A stretch of 17,652 bases of DNA from CADBRN01 sp050944685 (GTDB lineage: Bacteria; Bacillota; Clostridia; Lachnospirales; Lachnospiraceae): contig JBMNRP010000036.1 in assembly GCA_050944685.1 (NCBI GenBank), forward strand, positions 1 through 17,652, written 5' to 3'. Made by a program: the position numbers and the translations under genes. The notes under the pieces were generated by a model, which saw only the letters and a list, made by a program, of their open reading frames with translations, ran no database searches and was not told the DNA's origin. Shown piece by piece: positions 7,536-14,672 of the stretch. The first letter of the stretch is position 1. Each line of letters starts with the position of its first letter.

Positions 7536-10500
7536 TACTGCTTTTCTACTCCCAATGTCACCTCTTCAGAATTAATCTTCCATCGCTTTGTGTAGCCGGA
7601 AGTTGTTCCTGTCTCAATGCGGTCTGCCAGAACCACTTTCGAAATTTCGGATTCATGATCCTTCAGAATCTTTTCGATCTTTTCATTGCCTTCTGCATAA
7701 ACGGCGATACGATCCATGACCTCAAACCCGGCTTCCTTGCGCATGGTCTGAATCTTGCTGGTCAGTTCGAGAACAAATCCCTCCTCGACCAGCTCGTCCG
7801 TCAGCACGGTATCCAGTACGACGGTTACGCCGTTGTCGGACTCGGCGACGAGATTGTCGTCGCTGGATGTCTCAACCAGAACGTCCTCTTCGGCGAGCTC
7901 GATTTCCTGTCCGCCCGCCTCGAACTTCAGAACGCCCGTGGCATTCAGCTCGGCGACTGCCTTCGCGCCGTTCATAGAAGCAAGTGCCTTGCGGATCGCT
8001 CCGACAAGCTTCCCGTACTTCGGTCCTACCGAGCGGAGCTGCGGCTTCAGCGTATAGGACACTTTATCCGCAAATTCAAAGGACTTGATATTCAGCTCAT
8101 CGCAGATGATATCCTGATAAAACTTATTGAGCTCGAAATCGCTTTTCACATAAATATGCGCAAGCGGCTGGCGATTTTTCAGATTGGCCTTGTTCCGGCA
8201 CGCTCTACCGAGAACGACGATCTGCAGAAGATGACCCATGTTCTCCTCAAGCTCCGGATCGATCCAGCTCTCGTTCACCTCGGGCCATCTGCACAGATGA
8301 ATGCTGTCCGGCGCCTCCGGATCAACCGTGCGGACCAGATTCTGATAAATGTCCTCGCTCATAAAGGGGATCATCGGAGCCGCTGCCTTGCAGACGGTGA
8401 CAATCGCGGTGTACAGCGTCATATATGCGTTGATCTTATCCTGGTCCATGCCGCCTGCCCAGAAGCGGGAGCGGGATCTTCTCACATACCAGTTGCTCAT
8501 GTCGTCGACAAAAGACTCCAGCACCTTCGCGGCTTCCGGAATGCGGTACTGATCCAGGTTCTCATCGACGCCGCGGACCATAGAGTTCATGCGGGAGAGA
8601 AGCCACTTGTCCATGACGGACAGCTTGTCGTACTCAAGCTTGTGCTCCATGGGATTAAACTGGTCGATGTTCGCGTAAAGGACCCAGAACGCGTAGGTAT
8701 TCCACAGTGTTCCGATAAATCTGCCCGCGTACTCCGTGGGGGCTTTTTCCGAAAAACGCTTCGGAAGCCACGGCGCGCCGGCGTTGTAAAAATACCAGCG
8801 GGTCGCATCCGCGCCGTATTTATTGAGAATGGACATCGGATCGACCGCATTGCCCCTGGACTTGGACATCTTGTTCCCGTCCTTGTCGAGCACGAGGCCC
8901 ATAACGACGACATTCTTAAACGCAGGCCGGTTGAACAAAAGAGTCGCCTCGGCGTGAAGCGAATAGAACCACCCTCTCGTCTGGTCAACCGCCTCGCTGA
9001 TAAAACTGGCCGGAAACTGCTTTTCAAAGAGTTCTTTATTTTCAAACGGATAATGAATCTCCGCGTACGGGCACGCGCCGGAATCAAACCAGCAGTCGAT
9101 TACTTCGGGCACGCGCTCCATCTTTCCGCCGCAGTCCGGGCACTGGATATGGAAGCGGTCCACGTACGGTCTGTGAAGCTCCGTCGTAAGAGCAGAGGAA
9201 TCCCCGGAGAGATCCGCCAGCTCCTGACGCGATCCGACGCAGATCTGCTTTCCGCAGTCCGGGCAGATCCAGACCGGAAGCGGGGTCCCCCAGTAGCGAT
9301 TCCTGGAGATCGCCCAATCCTGGATATTCTCCAGCCAGTTTCCGAAACGGCCCTCGCCCATCGTCGGCGGAACCCAGTTGATTTCTTTGTTGTTGCGGAC
9401 GAGATCGTCCTTGACCTCCGTCATTTTGATGAACCAGGACTCGCGCGCATAGTAAATGAGCGGCGTGTCGCAGCGCCAGCAGTGCGGGTAATCATGCTCG
9501 ACCTTCGGCGCGGCAAAGAGAAGCTTCCGCTCGCTCAGGTCCTTCAGGACCTCCGGATCCGCGCTGATCGCTCCCTCGTCCTTCATTTCATGCTCGGTCG
9601 GCTTGCAGCGCATGCCGGCGAATTTTCCTGTCTCCGGTTTCATGCGGCCGTGGTCATCGACCATCTGTACGAACGGAGCGTCGTACTTTCTGCCGACGCG
9701 GGCATCATCTTCACCGAAGGCCGGCGCGATATGAACGATGCCGGTACCGTCGGTCATGGTGACATAGTCGTCGCAGTAAACGAAAAATGCCTTTTTGTGC
9801 TGCTTCGCGGCAGACTGCGCGGCACAGTCGTAGAGCGGCTCATACTCTTTGTACTCGAGATCCGTGCCCCGGAAAGTTGCCAGAACCTGATAGGCTTTTC
9901 CGCCAAACTCCCCGGAAGAGACTGCCTCCCTGAACTTGTCATCTTCGGCGATCGGTCCGAGGACCGTATCGAGCAGAGCGGACGCCATATAATAGGTATA
10001 ACCGTCCGCACACTTTACTTTTGCGTACTCCTCCTCCGGGTTCACGCAGAGGCCGATATTCGACGGAAGCGTCCAGGGCGTGGTCGTCCACGCAAGAAAA
10101 TACGCATCCTCCCCTTTTACCTTGAAACGGACGATCGCGGTGCGGTCCCTGATCGTCTTATAACCCTGTGCTACCTCGTGAGAAGAGAGCGGCGTTCCAC
10201 AACTCGGGCAGTAGGGAACGACCTTAAAACCCTTATAAAGAAGCCCCTTCTTCCAGATCTCCTTCAGGGCCCACCACTCCGACTCGATATAATCATCCTC
10301 ATAGGTGATATAGGGATGCTCCATATCCGCCCAGAATCCGACCTTGCGGGAGAAATCCTCCCACATGCCCTTGTATTTCCAGACAGATTCCTTGCACTTT
10401 TTGATAAACGGCTCGATGCCGTATTCCTCGATCTGATCTTTTCCCTCGATGCCGATCTCTTTCTCGACTTCGAGCTCAACCGGAAGACCGTGGGTGTCCC

Positions 10501-10753
10501 ATCCCGCTTTCCGAGGAACCTGATACCCCTTCATCGTGCGGTATCTGGGGATCAGATCTTTGATGACACGTGTCTCGACGTGGCCGATATGCGGCTTTCC
10601 ATTCGCCGTGGGCGGTCCGTCATAAAACTGATAAATCGGGCATCCTTCGCGCTCCTCGCAGCTTCTCTCAAAAATGCGGTTCTTTTCCCAGAATGCCCCG
10701 GTTTCTTTCTCCCTCTCAACAAAATTCAGCTTCGGGTTAACTTTCTGATACAT
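7535..10753 (-). CDS. ileS: Isoleucyl-tRNA synthetase, long (IleS2-like) form
   Basis: This class I synthetase charges tRNA-Ile and edits misactivated valine. It has 1072 residues, longer than the roughly 920-940 of the common bacterial type and matching the longer, eukaryote-like IleS2 group; GWDTHGLPVELEVEKE (84-99) also fits. The class I signature is canonical, HIGH at 55-58 and KMSKS at 628-632. The CP1 editing domain carries TTPWTLPSN (224-232) and GTGIVHIAPAFGEDD (336-350). Cys pairs at 182/185, 497/500 and 538/541 look like metal knuckles. IleS2 enzymes are generally less sensitive to mupirocin, but that is family knowledge, not proven here. The start is ATG 10751-10753 with GGAGG 4 bases upstream. 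It heads the operon under the promoter at 10876-10905 and has no recognisable T-box. Confidence 0.96.
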   Translation of the reverse strand: MYQKVNPKLNFVEREKETGAFWEKNRIFERSCEEREGCPIYQFYDGPPTANGKPHIGHVETRVIKDLIPRYRTMKGYQVPRKAGWDTHGLPVELEVEKEIGIEGKDQIEEYGIEPFIKKCKESVWKYKGMWEDFSRKVGFWADMEHPYITYEDDYIESEWWALKEIWKKGLLYKGFKVVPYCPSCGTPLSSHEVAQGYKTIRDRTAIVRFKVKGEDAYFLAWTTTPWTLPSNIGLCVNPEEEYAKVKCADGYTYYMASALLDTVLGPIAEDDKFREAVSSGEFGGKAYQVLATFRGTDLEYKEYEPLYDCAAQSAAKQHKKAFFVYCDDYVTMTDGTGIVHIAPAFGEDDARVGRKYDAPFVQMVDDHGRMKPETGKFAGMRCKPTEHEMKDEGAISADPEVLKDLSERKLLFAAPKVEHDYPHCWRCDTPLIYYARESWFIKMTEVKDDLVRNNKEINWVPPTMGEGRFGNWLENIQDWAISRNRYWGTPLPVWICPDCGKQICVGSRQELADLSGDSSALTTELHRPYVDRFHIQCPDCGGKMERVPEVIDCWFDSGACPYAEIHYPFENKELFEKQFPASFISEAVDQTRGWFYSLHAEATLLFNRPAFKNVVVMGLVLDKDGNKMSKSRGNAVDPMSILNKYGADATRWYFYNAGAPWLPKRFSEKAPTEYAGRFIGTLWNTYAFWVLYANIDQFNPMEHKLEYDKLSVMDKWLLSRMNSMVRGVDENLDQYRIPEAAKVLESFVDDMSNWYVRRSRSRFWAGGMDQDKINAYMTLYTAIVTVCKAAAPMIPFMSEDIYQNLVRTVDPEAPDSIHLCRWPEVNESWIDPELEENMGHLLQIVVLGRACRNKANLKNRQPLAHIYVKSDFELNKFYQDIICDELNIKSFEFADKVSYTLKPQLRSVGPKYGKLVGAIRKALASMNGAKAVAELNATGVLKFEAGGQEIELAEEDVLVETSSDDNLVAESDNGVTVVLDTVLTDELVEEGFVLELTSKIQTMRKEAGFEVMDRIAVYAEGNEKIEKILKDHESEISKVVLADRIETGTTSGYTKRWKINSEEVTLGVEKQ

Positions 10754-10768
10754 ATTTCCTCCATCTGT

Positions 10769-10795
10769 TCCGGCGCCGTTCTCGTAAGCACCGGA
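10769..10795 (-). promoter_or_regulatory. Hairpin in the ileS leader, near the ribosome-binding site
   Basis: On the minus strand TCCGGTGC (10788-10795) pairs with GCGCCGGA (10769-10776), with one G-U pair and an 11-base loop. It ends 6 bases upstream of the GGAGG site. It is not followed by a T-run, so it is not a terminator. It might be part of a leader control element distinct from a T-box. Confidence 0.4.
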
Positions 10796-10835
10796 TCCTA
10801 TATTCCCGGATCTTTTATTCCGGACAGACTTATGA

Positions 10836-10859
10836 CCCGGCGCTCATCCTTCCGCCGGG
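10836..10859 (-). promoter_or_regulatory. GC-rich hairpin early in the ileS leader
   Basis: CCCGGCG (10853-10859 on the minus strand) pairs perfectly with CGCCGGG (10836-10842) around a 10-base loop. It begins about 10 bases into the predicted transcript. A 5'-end stem of this kind can stabilise mRNA. No T-run follows in either direction. Confidence 0.4.
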
Positions 10860-10875
10860 CATACTCTGACGCTTT

Positions 10876-10905
10876 AGTATATGAATGGATGAGGAGCGCT
10901 GTCAA
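10876..10905 (-). promoter_or_regulatory. Promoter of the ileS-glgP-ATPase-rsmA operon
   Basis: Minus-strand TTGACA (10900-10905) is followed after 18 bases by TATACT (10876-10881), five of six to consensus. Transcription would begin near 10869, giving a leader of about 116 bases, shorter than a usual T-box leader. Confidence 0.75.
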
Positions 10906-10909
10906 GTCG

Positions 10910-10926
10910 CAGAAAAATATTTTCTG
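10910..10926. repeat. AT-rich inverted repeat just upstream of the ileS -35
   Basis: CAGAAAA and TTTTCTG form a perfect 7-base inverted repeat around ATA, four bases upstream of the -35 of the operon promoter. The position fits an operator or UP-like element. Its core resembles the repeat at 12105-12122 before lysR. The symmetry is seen; the function is inference. Confidence 0.4.
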
Positions 10927-10983
10927 TATGAAATCCACCGTTCCGGCAGACCTTTCCGCGAAATGCCGGCTGCCCGACGGACG

Positions 10984-11964
10984 TCAGGATGTCGCTCGCA
11001 GCCTCTCTTCTATCTTCTGAGATCGGCGCCTGCGCCTTCTTCTCTCGCGCAGCTCGTCTCTCCGCGCGCGAATTTCCTCCGCCCGTTCTTCTCCGCAGGG
11101 CATAACTACCTTTTTTACATATACATTTCCGCTGGTACTCCGGCGGATCCGGATCACGCCTTCGAGCAGCCCGTGTTCCGGGCAGACCATAAGAGACATG
11201 TACTTGTGCGAGCCTGCCGCAAACCAGGTAATTTTCCGTCTGGCTTTTTTCCCGCACTTGCAGCAGTAAAGCGACCGCACTTCCGGATCCTGCATCGCCT
11301 CTTCCTTCGTCCGGAATTCCCGGGAAATAAAGAGAGAATACTCGTTGTAGACCGTGTGAATTTCTTCCGTCTTTGTCTTGGGATTCTGAAAAACATTGAG
11401 TGAGTCGTTTTCAGGAAGCAGCTCCTCCGGAATTCTGCGGAAAACATCTGCCGTATACTCGGCGTCCGCGAGAGCACTGTGGAACTCTTCGTTCCGTTCG
11501 ATTCCGAGCACATCCGCAGCGTGCGGAAGAGCCCGGCAGGATTCCCCGTCCTCAAAGGCGATAGAAAACAGCCTCTGCACATCATAGTAGTGAAACGGCC
11601 CGGGGAGAAGATTCAGCTGATCGTAATACATCATATTGCGCTGCAGCTCATTGAGGTCGACGCACCCCCAGGTGCAGAAAATCGATCCGCCCCCTGCCCA
11701 CTGCAGAAAATCCCGGACTGCCTGCGAAAAAGAAACGCCGTTCTTCAATTCCTCGGATGTCAGATGAATAATTTCCCTCGTGCGGAAATGCAGCTGCCGG
11801 TAAATGCGCGGACGGATCACCCGGTGAAAGGAGTCCGTCTGTCGCCGGTTCTGATCCAGCTTCACCGCTCCGATTTCAATTATTTCAAAAGGAAGCTTTT
11901 TGTTTGCCCGCTCCTTGCCATAAGGGCACTGGTTCCATTCCAGGTCAAAAACAACATAATCCAT
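10984..11964 (-). CDS. DEDDh-type 3'-5' exonuclease with C-terminal Cys/His knuckle
   Basis: Residues 1-180 form a DnaQ/RNase T-like exonuclease fold. Exo I is FDLEW (D7, E9), Exo II is centred on D103 in CTWGCVDLNEL, and Exo III is H162-SALAD167, giving a complete DEDDh metal-binding set. After a linker, residues 230-290 carry C234-x2-C237 and C261-x2-H264, a likely zinc knuckle. The 300-326 tail is strongly basic, with a run of seven arginines that suggests nucleic-acid contact. The domain resembles KapD-like and other stand-alone exonucleases; DNA or RNA specificity cannot be told. At 326 residues it is longer than a bare exonuclease domain. It is divergent from lysR and transcribed alone from 12002-12029. 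The GGGAG site (11978-11982) is about 13 bases from the ATG, longer than ideal. The DEDDh call is secure; the biological role is unknown. Confidence 0.88.
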   Translation of the reverse strand: MDYVVFDLEWNQCPYGKERANKKLPFEIIEIGAVKLDQNRRQTDSFHRVIRPRIYRQLHFRTREIIHLTSEELKNGVSFSQAVRDFLQWAGGGSIFCTWGCVDLNELQRNMMYYDQLNLLPGPFHYYDVQRLFSIAFEDGESCRALPHAADVLGIERNEEFHSALADAEYTADVFRRIPEELLPENDSLNVFQNPKTKTEEIHTVYNEYSLFISREFRTKEEAMQDPEVRSLYCCKCGKKARRKITWFAAGSHKYMSLMVCPEHGLLEGVIRIRRSTSGNVYVKKVVMPCGEERAEEIRARRDELRERRRRRRRSQKIEERLRATS

Positions 11965-12001
11965 GGGATACGCAATCTCCCGTCTTTGCTGAAATCAATA
12001 C

Positions 12002-12029
12002 AATTTATCATAACATAAAATGATGTCAA
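12002..12029 (-). promoter_or_regulatory. Promoter of the exonuclease gene
   Basis: Minus-strand TTGACA (12024-12029) is followed after 16 bases by TAAATT (12002-12007), preceded by TGA, an extended -10 feature that offsets the weak hexamer. The transcript would start near 11995, about 30 bases before the ATG. Confidence 0.6.
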
Positions 12030-12044
12030 GGCAAACATCCTGAT

Positions 12045-12054
12045 TGCAATTGCA
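12045..12054. repeat. 10-base palindrome in the exonuclease/lysR divergent region
   Basis: TGCAATTGCA is a perfect palindrome lying 15 bases upstream of the exonuclease -35 and about 25 bases upstream of the candidate lysR -10. It is a possible LysR-family binding site, but this is inference from position and symmetry only. Confidence 0.35.
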
Positions 12055-12078
12055 TTATAAGAAAGGCAGTAGTATTAT

Positions 12079-12084
12079 TATAAT
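12079..12084 (+). promoter_or_regulatory. Candidate -10 of the lysR promoter
   Basis: A perfect TATAAT lies 55 bases before the lysR start, but no good -35 is found 16-18 bases upstream (best is TTATAA). This fits a weak or activator-dependent promoter. The surroundings are very AT-rich, so chance matches are likely. Confidence 0.4.
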
Positions 12085-12087
12085 ATT

Positions 12088-12122
12088 ATGATATATATCA
12101 TTGTTCTGAAATATTTTTCAGA
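12088..12122. repeat. Two perfect inverted repeats in the lysR leader region
   Basis: ATGATATATATCAT (12088-12101) is a 14-base palindrome. TCTGAAA (12105-12111) pairs with TTTCAGA (12116-12122) around TATT. Both lie between the candidate -10 and the lysR ribosome-binding site (AGAGGG, 12128-12133), a place where autoregulatory binding would block transcription or where an RNA hairpin could affect translation. Confidence 0.5.
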
Positions 12123-12139
12123 TATAGAGAGGGCCTGCT

Positions 12140-13060
12140 ATGGATATTACCTATGATTACTATCGAATTTTCTATTATGTCGCAAAATATAAGAGTTTTA
12201 CCCGGGCGGCGTCCATTCTGCTGAACAGCCAGCCGAACATTACCCGCTCCATGAATAATCTGGAGAAGCAGCTCGGATGCAAGCTGTTTATCCGTTCGAA
12301 CCGCGGAATCCGCCTGACCGAGGACGGTGAAAACCTCTACCGCCACGTGGAGGTGGCCTTTGAGCAGCTGCAGATGGCGGAACGCGAGCTGGAAAATTCA
12401 ACCGGCCTGCGGAGCGGCTCCGTCAATGTGAGCGCCACCGAGACGGCGCTGCACGGCATTCTGCTCCCCGTCCTCCGCTCCTTCCACAACTGGTATCCGG
12501 ATATTCACATCCGTGTGACGAACCAGAAAACCGTAGCCGCGGTGGAGGCCGTGCGGAACCACCTGTCTGACTTCGCCGTTGTGACGACGCCCGCAAAAAT
12601 CGAGAAGCCCCTCAAGGTGACCCGCCTCATTGATTTTCAGGAGGTGCTGGTCTGCAGCGAACGCTACTCGCATCTGGCCTCCAGAAAACACCACCTCTCG
12701 GAGATTCTCTCCTACCCGATCGTCGGGCTCGGACGCGATCTGATGTCCTATCAGTTCTACACGGAACTGTTTTTCCAGTACAATCTGGACTACAACGTAG
12801 ATATCGAAGCGGCCACCGCGGATCAGCTGCTTCCCATGATTACCTACGACCTGGGGATCGGCTTCGTGCCGGAATCCCTGATCGAAGATCGGAATCTGGA
12901 AGCGAAGATCTACCGTATCCCCCTCTACGAAGAAATTCCTGCCCGCTCGATCTGCCTCATCGAGCAGGACGGAGCCACTTTAAGCGCAGCCGCCGGAAAG
13001 CTTCGCGAGCTATTGCTTTCAGCTTCACACGATCCCGCGGCAGTAGACAAAAGTTTATAA
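12140..13060 (+). CDS. LysR family transcriptional regulator
   Basis: The 306-residue protein has standard LysR size and layout. The winged helix-turn-helix occupies about residues 5-62 (YYRIFYYVAKYKSFTRAAS, then SQPNITRSMNNLEKQLGCKLF and RSNRGIRLTEDG). An effector-binding periplasmic-binding-like domain follows (about 90-295), which in this family senses a small ligand and controls tetrameric DNA binding. The ligand is not readable from sequence. LysR genes are often divergent from a target; here the divergent neighbour is the exonuclease, and the same-strand neighbour is the purine permease 69 bases downstream. Either could be regulated. The start is ATG at 12140 with AGAGGG 6 bases upstream. 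No terminator follows, so transcripts may read into the permease gene. Confidence 0.93.
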   Translation: MDITYDYYRIFYYVAKYKSFTRAASILLNSQPNITRSMNNLEKQLGCKLFIRSNRGIRLTEDGENLYRHVEVAFEQLQMAERELENSTGLRSGSVNVSATETALHGILLPVLRSFHNWYPDIHIRVTNQKTVAAVEAVRNHLSDFAVVTTPAKIEKPLKVTRLIDFQEVLVCSERYSHLASRKHHLSEILSYPIVGLGRDLMSYQFYTELFFQYNLDYNVDIEAATADQLLPMITYDLGIGFVPESLIEDRNLEAKIYRIPLYEEIPARSICLIEQDGATLSAAAGKLRELLLSASHDPAAVDKSL

Positions 13061-13072
13061 ATATTTTATAAT
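13044..13072 (+). promoter_or_regulatory. Promoter of the NCS2 permease, inside the 3' end of lysR
   Basis: TAGACA (13044-13049, five of six to consensus) and perfect TATAAT (13067-13072) are spaced 17 bases apart. The -35 lies within the last lysR codons. Transcription would start near 13079, leaving a ~51-base leader, too short for a purine riboswitch aptamer plus switch. Confidence 0.7.
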
Positions 13073-13129
13073 CGTTAGTGTCTGTTATTTCTGACATTAT
13101 TGCGAACCCGAAATGAGGAGGATTTTTTT

Positions 13130-14491
13130 ATGTTTGAAAAGGTGTTCAAGCTGAAAGAGCACAATACCACGGTGCGGACGGAGGTCACCGCCGGCATCAC
13201 AACTTTCCTCGCCATGGCTTACATTCTGGCGGTCAATCCGCAGATTCTGGGAACCGTCATGGACCAGAACGGCGTTTTCGTTGCAACCGCTCTGGCATCC
13301 GCCATCGCGACGTTCGTCATGGCATTCCTGGCCAATTATCCGATCGCTCTCTCCGCGGGGCTCGGCCTGAACGCGTACTTCGCATACACCGTATGCAAAA
13401 CAGAGTTGAAGGATGCGCCCAATGCCTTTACGGTCGCTCTGACAGCCGTTCTGGTGGAAGGTATTATCTTTATTATCCTGTCCGTCTTAAAAATCCGCGA
13501 ACAGATCATCAACGGAATTCCGCAGAACCTGAAAACCGGAATCACCGTCGGAATCGGTCTGTTTGTCGCCTACATCGGACTGAAAAATGTAAATATCGTA
13601 ACCTACACTCCGCAGGAAGACGGCTCCACGCTGATCGGCCTGGGAGATTTCAAAGATGCCGCGGTTGCGCTGACGCTGATCGGATTTCTGATCATCTGCA
13701 TTCTCGTTCAGAAGAAGGTGCCGGGGGCAATCCTGATCGGCATTCTGATTACCTGGGTTCTCACCATGATCGCCCAGGCGGCCGGATGGTACACGGCAGG
13801 AAATGTATTCCCTGATTTCTCCAATGGTCTGAACCTTTCCGGAATCCAGAACACCGCATTTAAATTCAATTTTGCCTGGGCGGGAAAACATATCATTCAG
13901 TTCATCGCGATCGTCTTTTCCTTCCTCTATGTTGACCTGTTCGACACCGTCGGAACCGTCATCGGTGTGGCGGACAAAGCCGGTCTGCTGGATGAAAAAG
14001 GACGCCTTCCCAGAGCAGGACGGGTTCTTCTCGCAGACGCCATCGGAACAACCGCCGGTGCCTGCCTCGGAACTTCCACCATCACCAGCTTCGTAGAATC
14101 CAGTGCAGGTGTCGCCGAAGGCGGAAAAACCGGTCTCACGGCATTCACGACCGGCTGCCTGTTCCTGGTCTCACTGCTGCTCTCCCCGATATTCCTGGCT
14201 ATTCCTTCCTGCGCCACCGCGCCTGCCCTGATCTATGTCGGAATGCTGATGGCAAGCAGCATGCGCAACATTCTCTTTGAGGGAGACATCGCGGATGTCG
14301 TCGGTGCCTATCTCGCGGTGCTGATCATGCCGCTTACCTACTCGATCGCAAACGGCATCATGTTCGCTATCCTTGCGTGGGTCATCATTAAAGTATTTGA
14401 AAAAAAAGCAAAAGATGTCAGCCCGGTCATGTGGGTCATCTTTGTGCTCTTTGCTCTGCGAATCGTAACGCTGATAACAAACTTCCGGTAA
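13130..14491 (+). CDS. NCS2 family nucleobase permease, AzgA/PbuG type
   Basis: This is an inner-membrane purine (adenine, guanine or hypoxanthine) importer, probably proton-driven. The 453 residues contain many hydrophobic helices. Family signatures are the N-terminal RTEVTAGITTFLAMAYIL, GLGLNAYFAYTV (77-88), the transport motif YVDLFDTVGTVIGVADKAG (267-285) and GTSTITSFVESSAGVAEGG (314-332), which fit the AzgA branch (COG2252) rather than the uracil/xanthine branch. The start is ATG 13130, with GAGGAGG (13115-13121) 8 bases upstream; an in-frame upstream TTG at 13100 lies before this site and is rejected. It lies between lysR and a strong terminator, so it forms its own unit or the end of a lysR-permease unit. 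The exact purine substrate cannot be fixed. A perfect 8-base inverted repeat overlaps its stop (14484-14491 with 14506-14513). Confidence 0.94.
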   Translation: MFEKVFKLKEHNTTVRTEVTAGITTFLAMAYILAVNPQILGTVMDQNGVFVATALASAIATFVMAFLANYPIALSAGLGLNAYFAYTVCKTELKDAPNAFTVALTAVLVEGIIFIILSVLKIREQIINGIPQNLKTGITVGIGLFVAYIGLKNVNIVTYTPQEDGSTLIGLGDFKDAAVALTLIGFLIICILVQKKVPGAILIGILITWVLTMIAQAAGWYTAGNVFPDFSNGLNLSGIQNTAFKFNFAWAGKHIIQFIAIVFSFLYVDLFDTVGTVIGVADKAGLLDEKGRLPRAGRVLLADAIGTTAGACLGTSTITSFVESSAGVAEGGKTGLTAFTTGCLFLVSLLLSPIFLAIPSCATAPALIYVGMLMASSMRNILFEGDIADVVGAYLAVLIMPLTYSIANGIMFAILAWVIIKVFEKKAKDVSPVMWVIFVLFALRIVTLITNFR

Positions 14492-14543
14492 CAAGTTGTT
14501 TTCCTTTACCGGACATACATTGTTTCTAGTGGAATGAAGGCAG

Positions 14544-14595
14544 ACGGGACTGCCGCGTCGGGGGATAACCTCCGGGGCGGCAGTCCCGTATTTTT
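14544..14595 (+). terminator. Intrinsic terminator after the permease
   Basis: A perfect 13-bp stem (14544-14556 with 14577-14589) encloses a second 6-bp hairpin (CGGGGG 14559-14564 with CCTCCG 14569-14574, loop ATAA, one G-U pair), followed by TATTTTT. On the minus strand no T-run follows, so it acts for the plus strand only. Confidence 0.93.
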
Positions 14596-14636
14596 CATCT
14601 CCCGGCATTAACCGGTACGTTCCGGACCGGATTTGC

Positions 14637-14665
14637 TTGTCGATCCGGCCGGTCTCTCTTATAAT
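14637..14665 (+). promoter_or_regulatory. Promoter of the spermidine-synthase-like gene, predicted leaderless
   Basis: TTGTCG (14637-14642, four of six) and perfect TATAAT (14660-14665) are spaced 17 bases apart. The expected transcription start (about 14672-14673) coincides with the in-frame ATG at 14673. The -10 overlaps the first in-frame ATG (14664), so that one would not be in the mRNA. Confidence 0.65.
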
Positions 14666-14672
14666 GAAAGCC

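Noticed and set aside
10943..10969. CCGGCA/TGCCGG hairpin after the exonuclease as a terminator
   Set aside because: The 6-bp stem has a 15-base loop and no T-run directly after it.
7655..11020. Long plus-strand open frame of 1121 codons opposite ileS
   Set aside because: It is a shadow of ileS in the complementary frame; it crosses the operon promoter and shows no recognisable domain.
13100..13129. Upstream TTG start for the permease
   Set aside because: The strong GAGGAGG at 13115-13121 is placed correctly for ATG 13130 and lies inside the proposed extension; NCS2 proteins start near MFEKVFKL.
13079..13129. Purine riboswitch before the permease
   Set aside because: The leader is only about 51 bases and I see no three-way-junction pattern.
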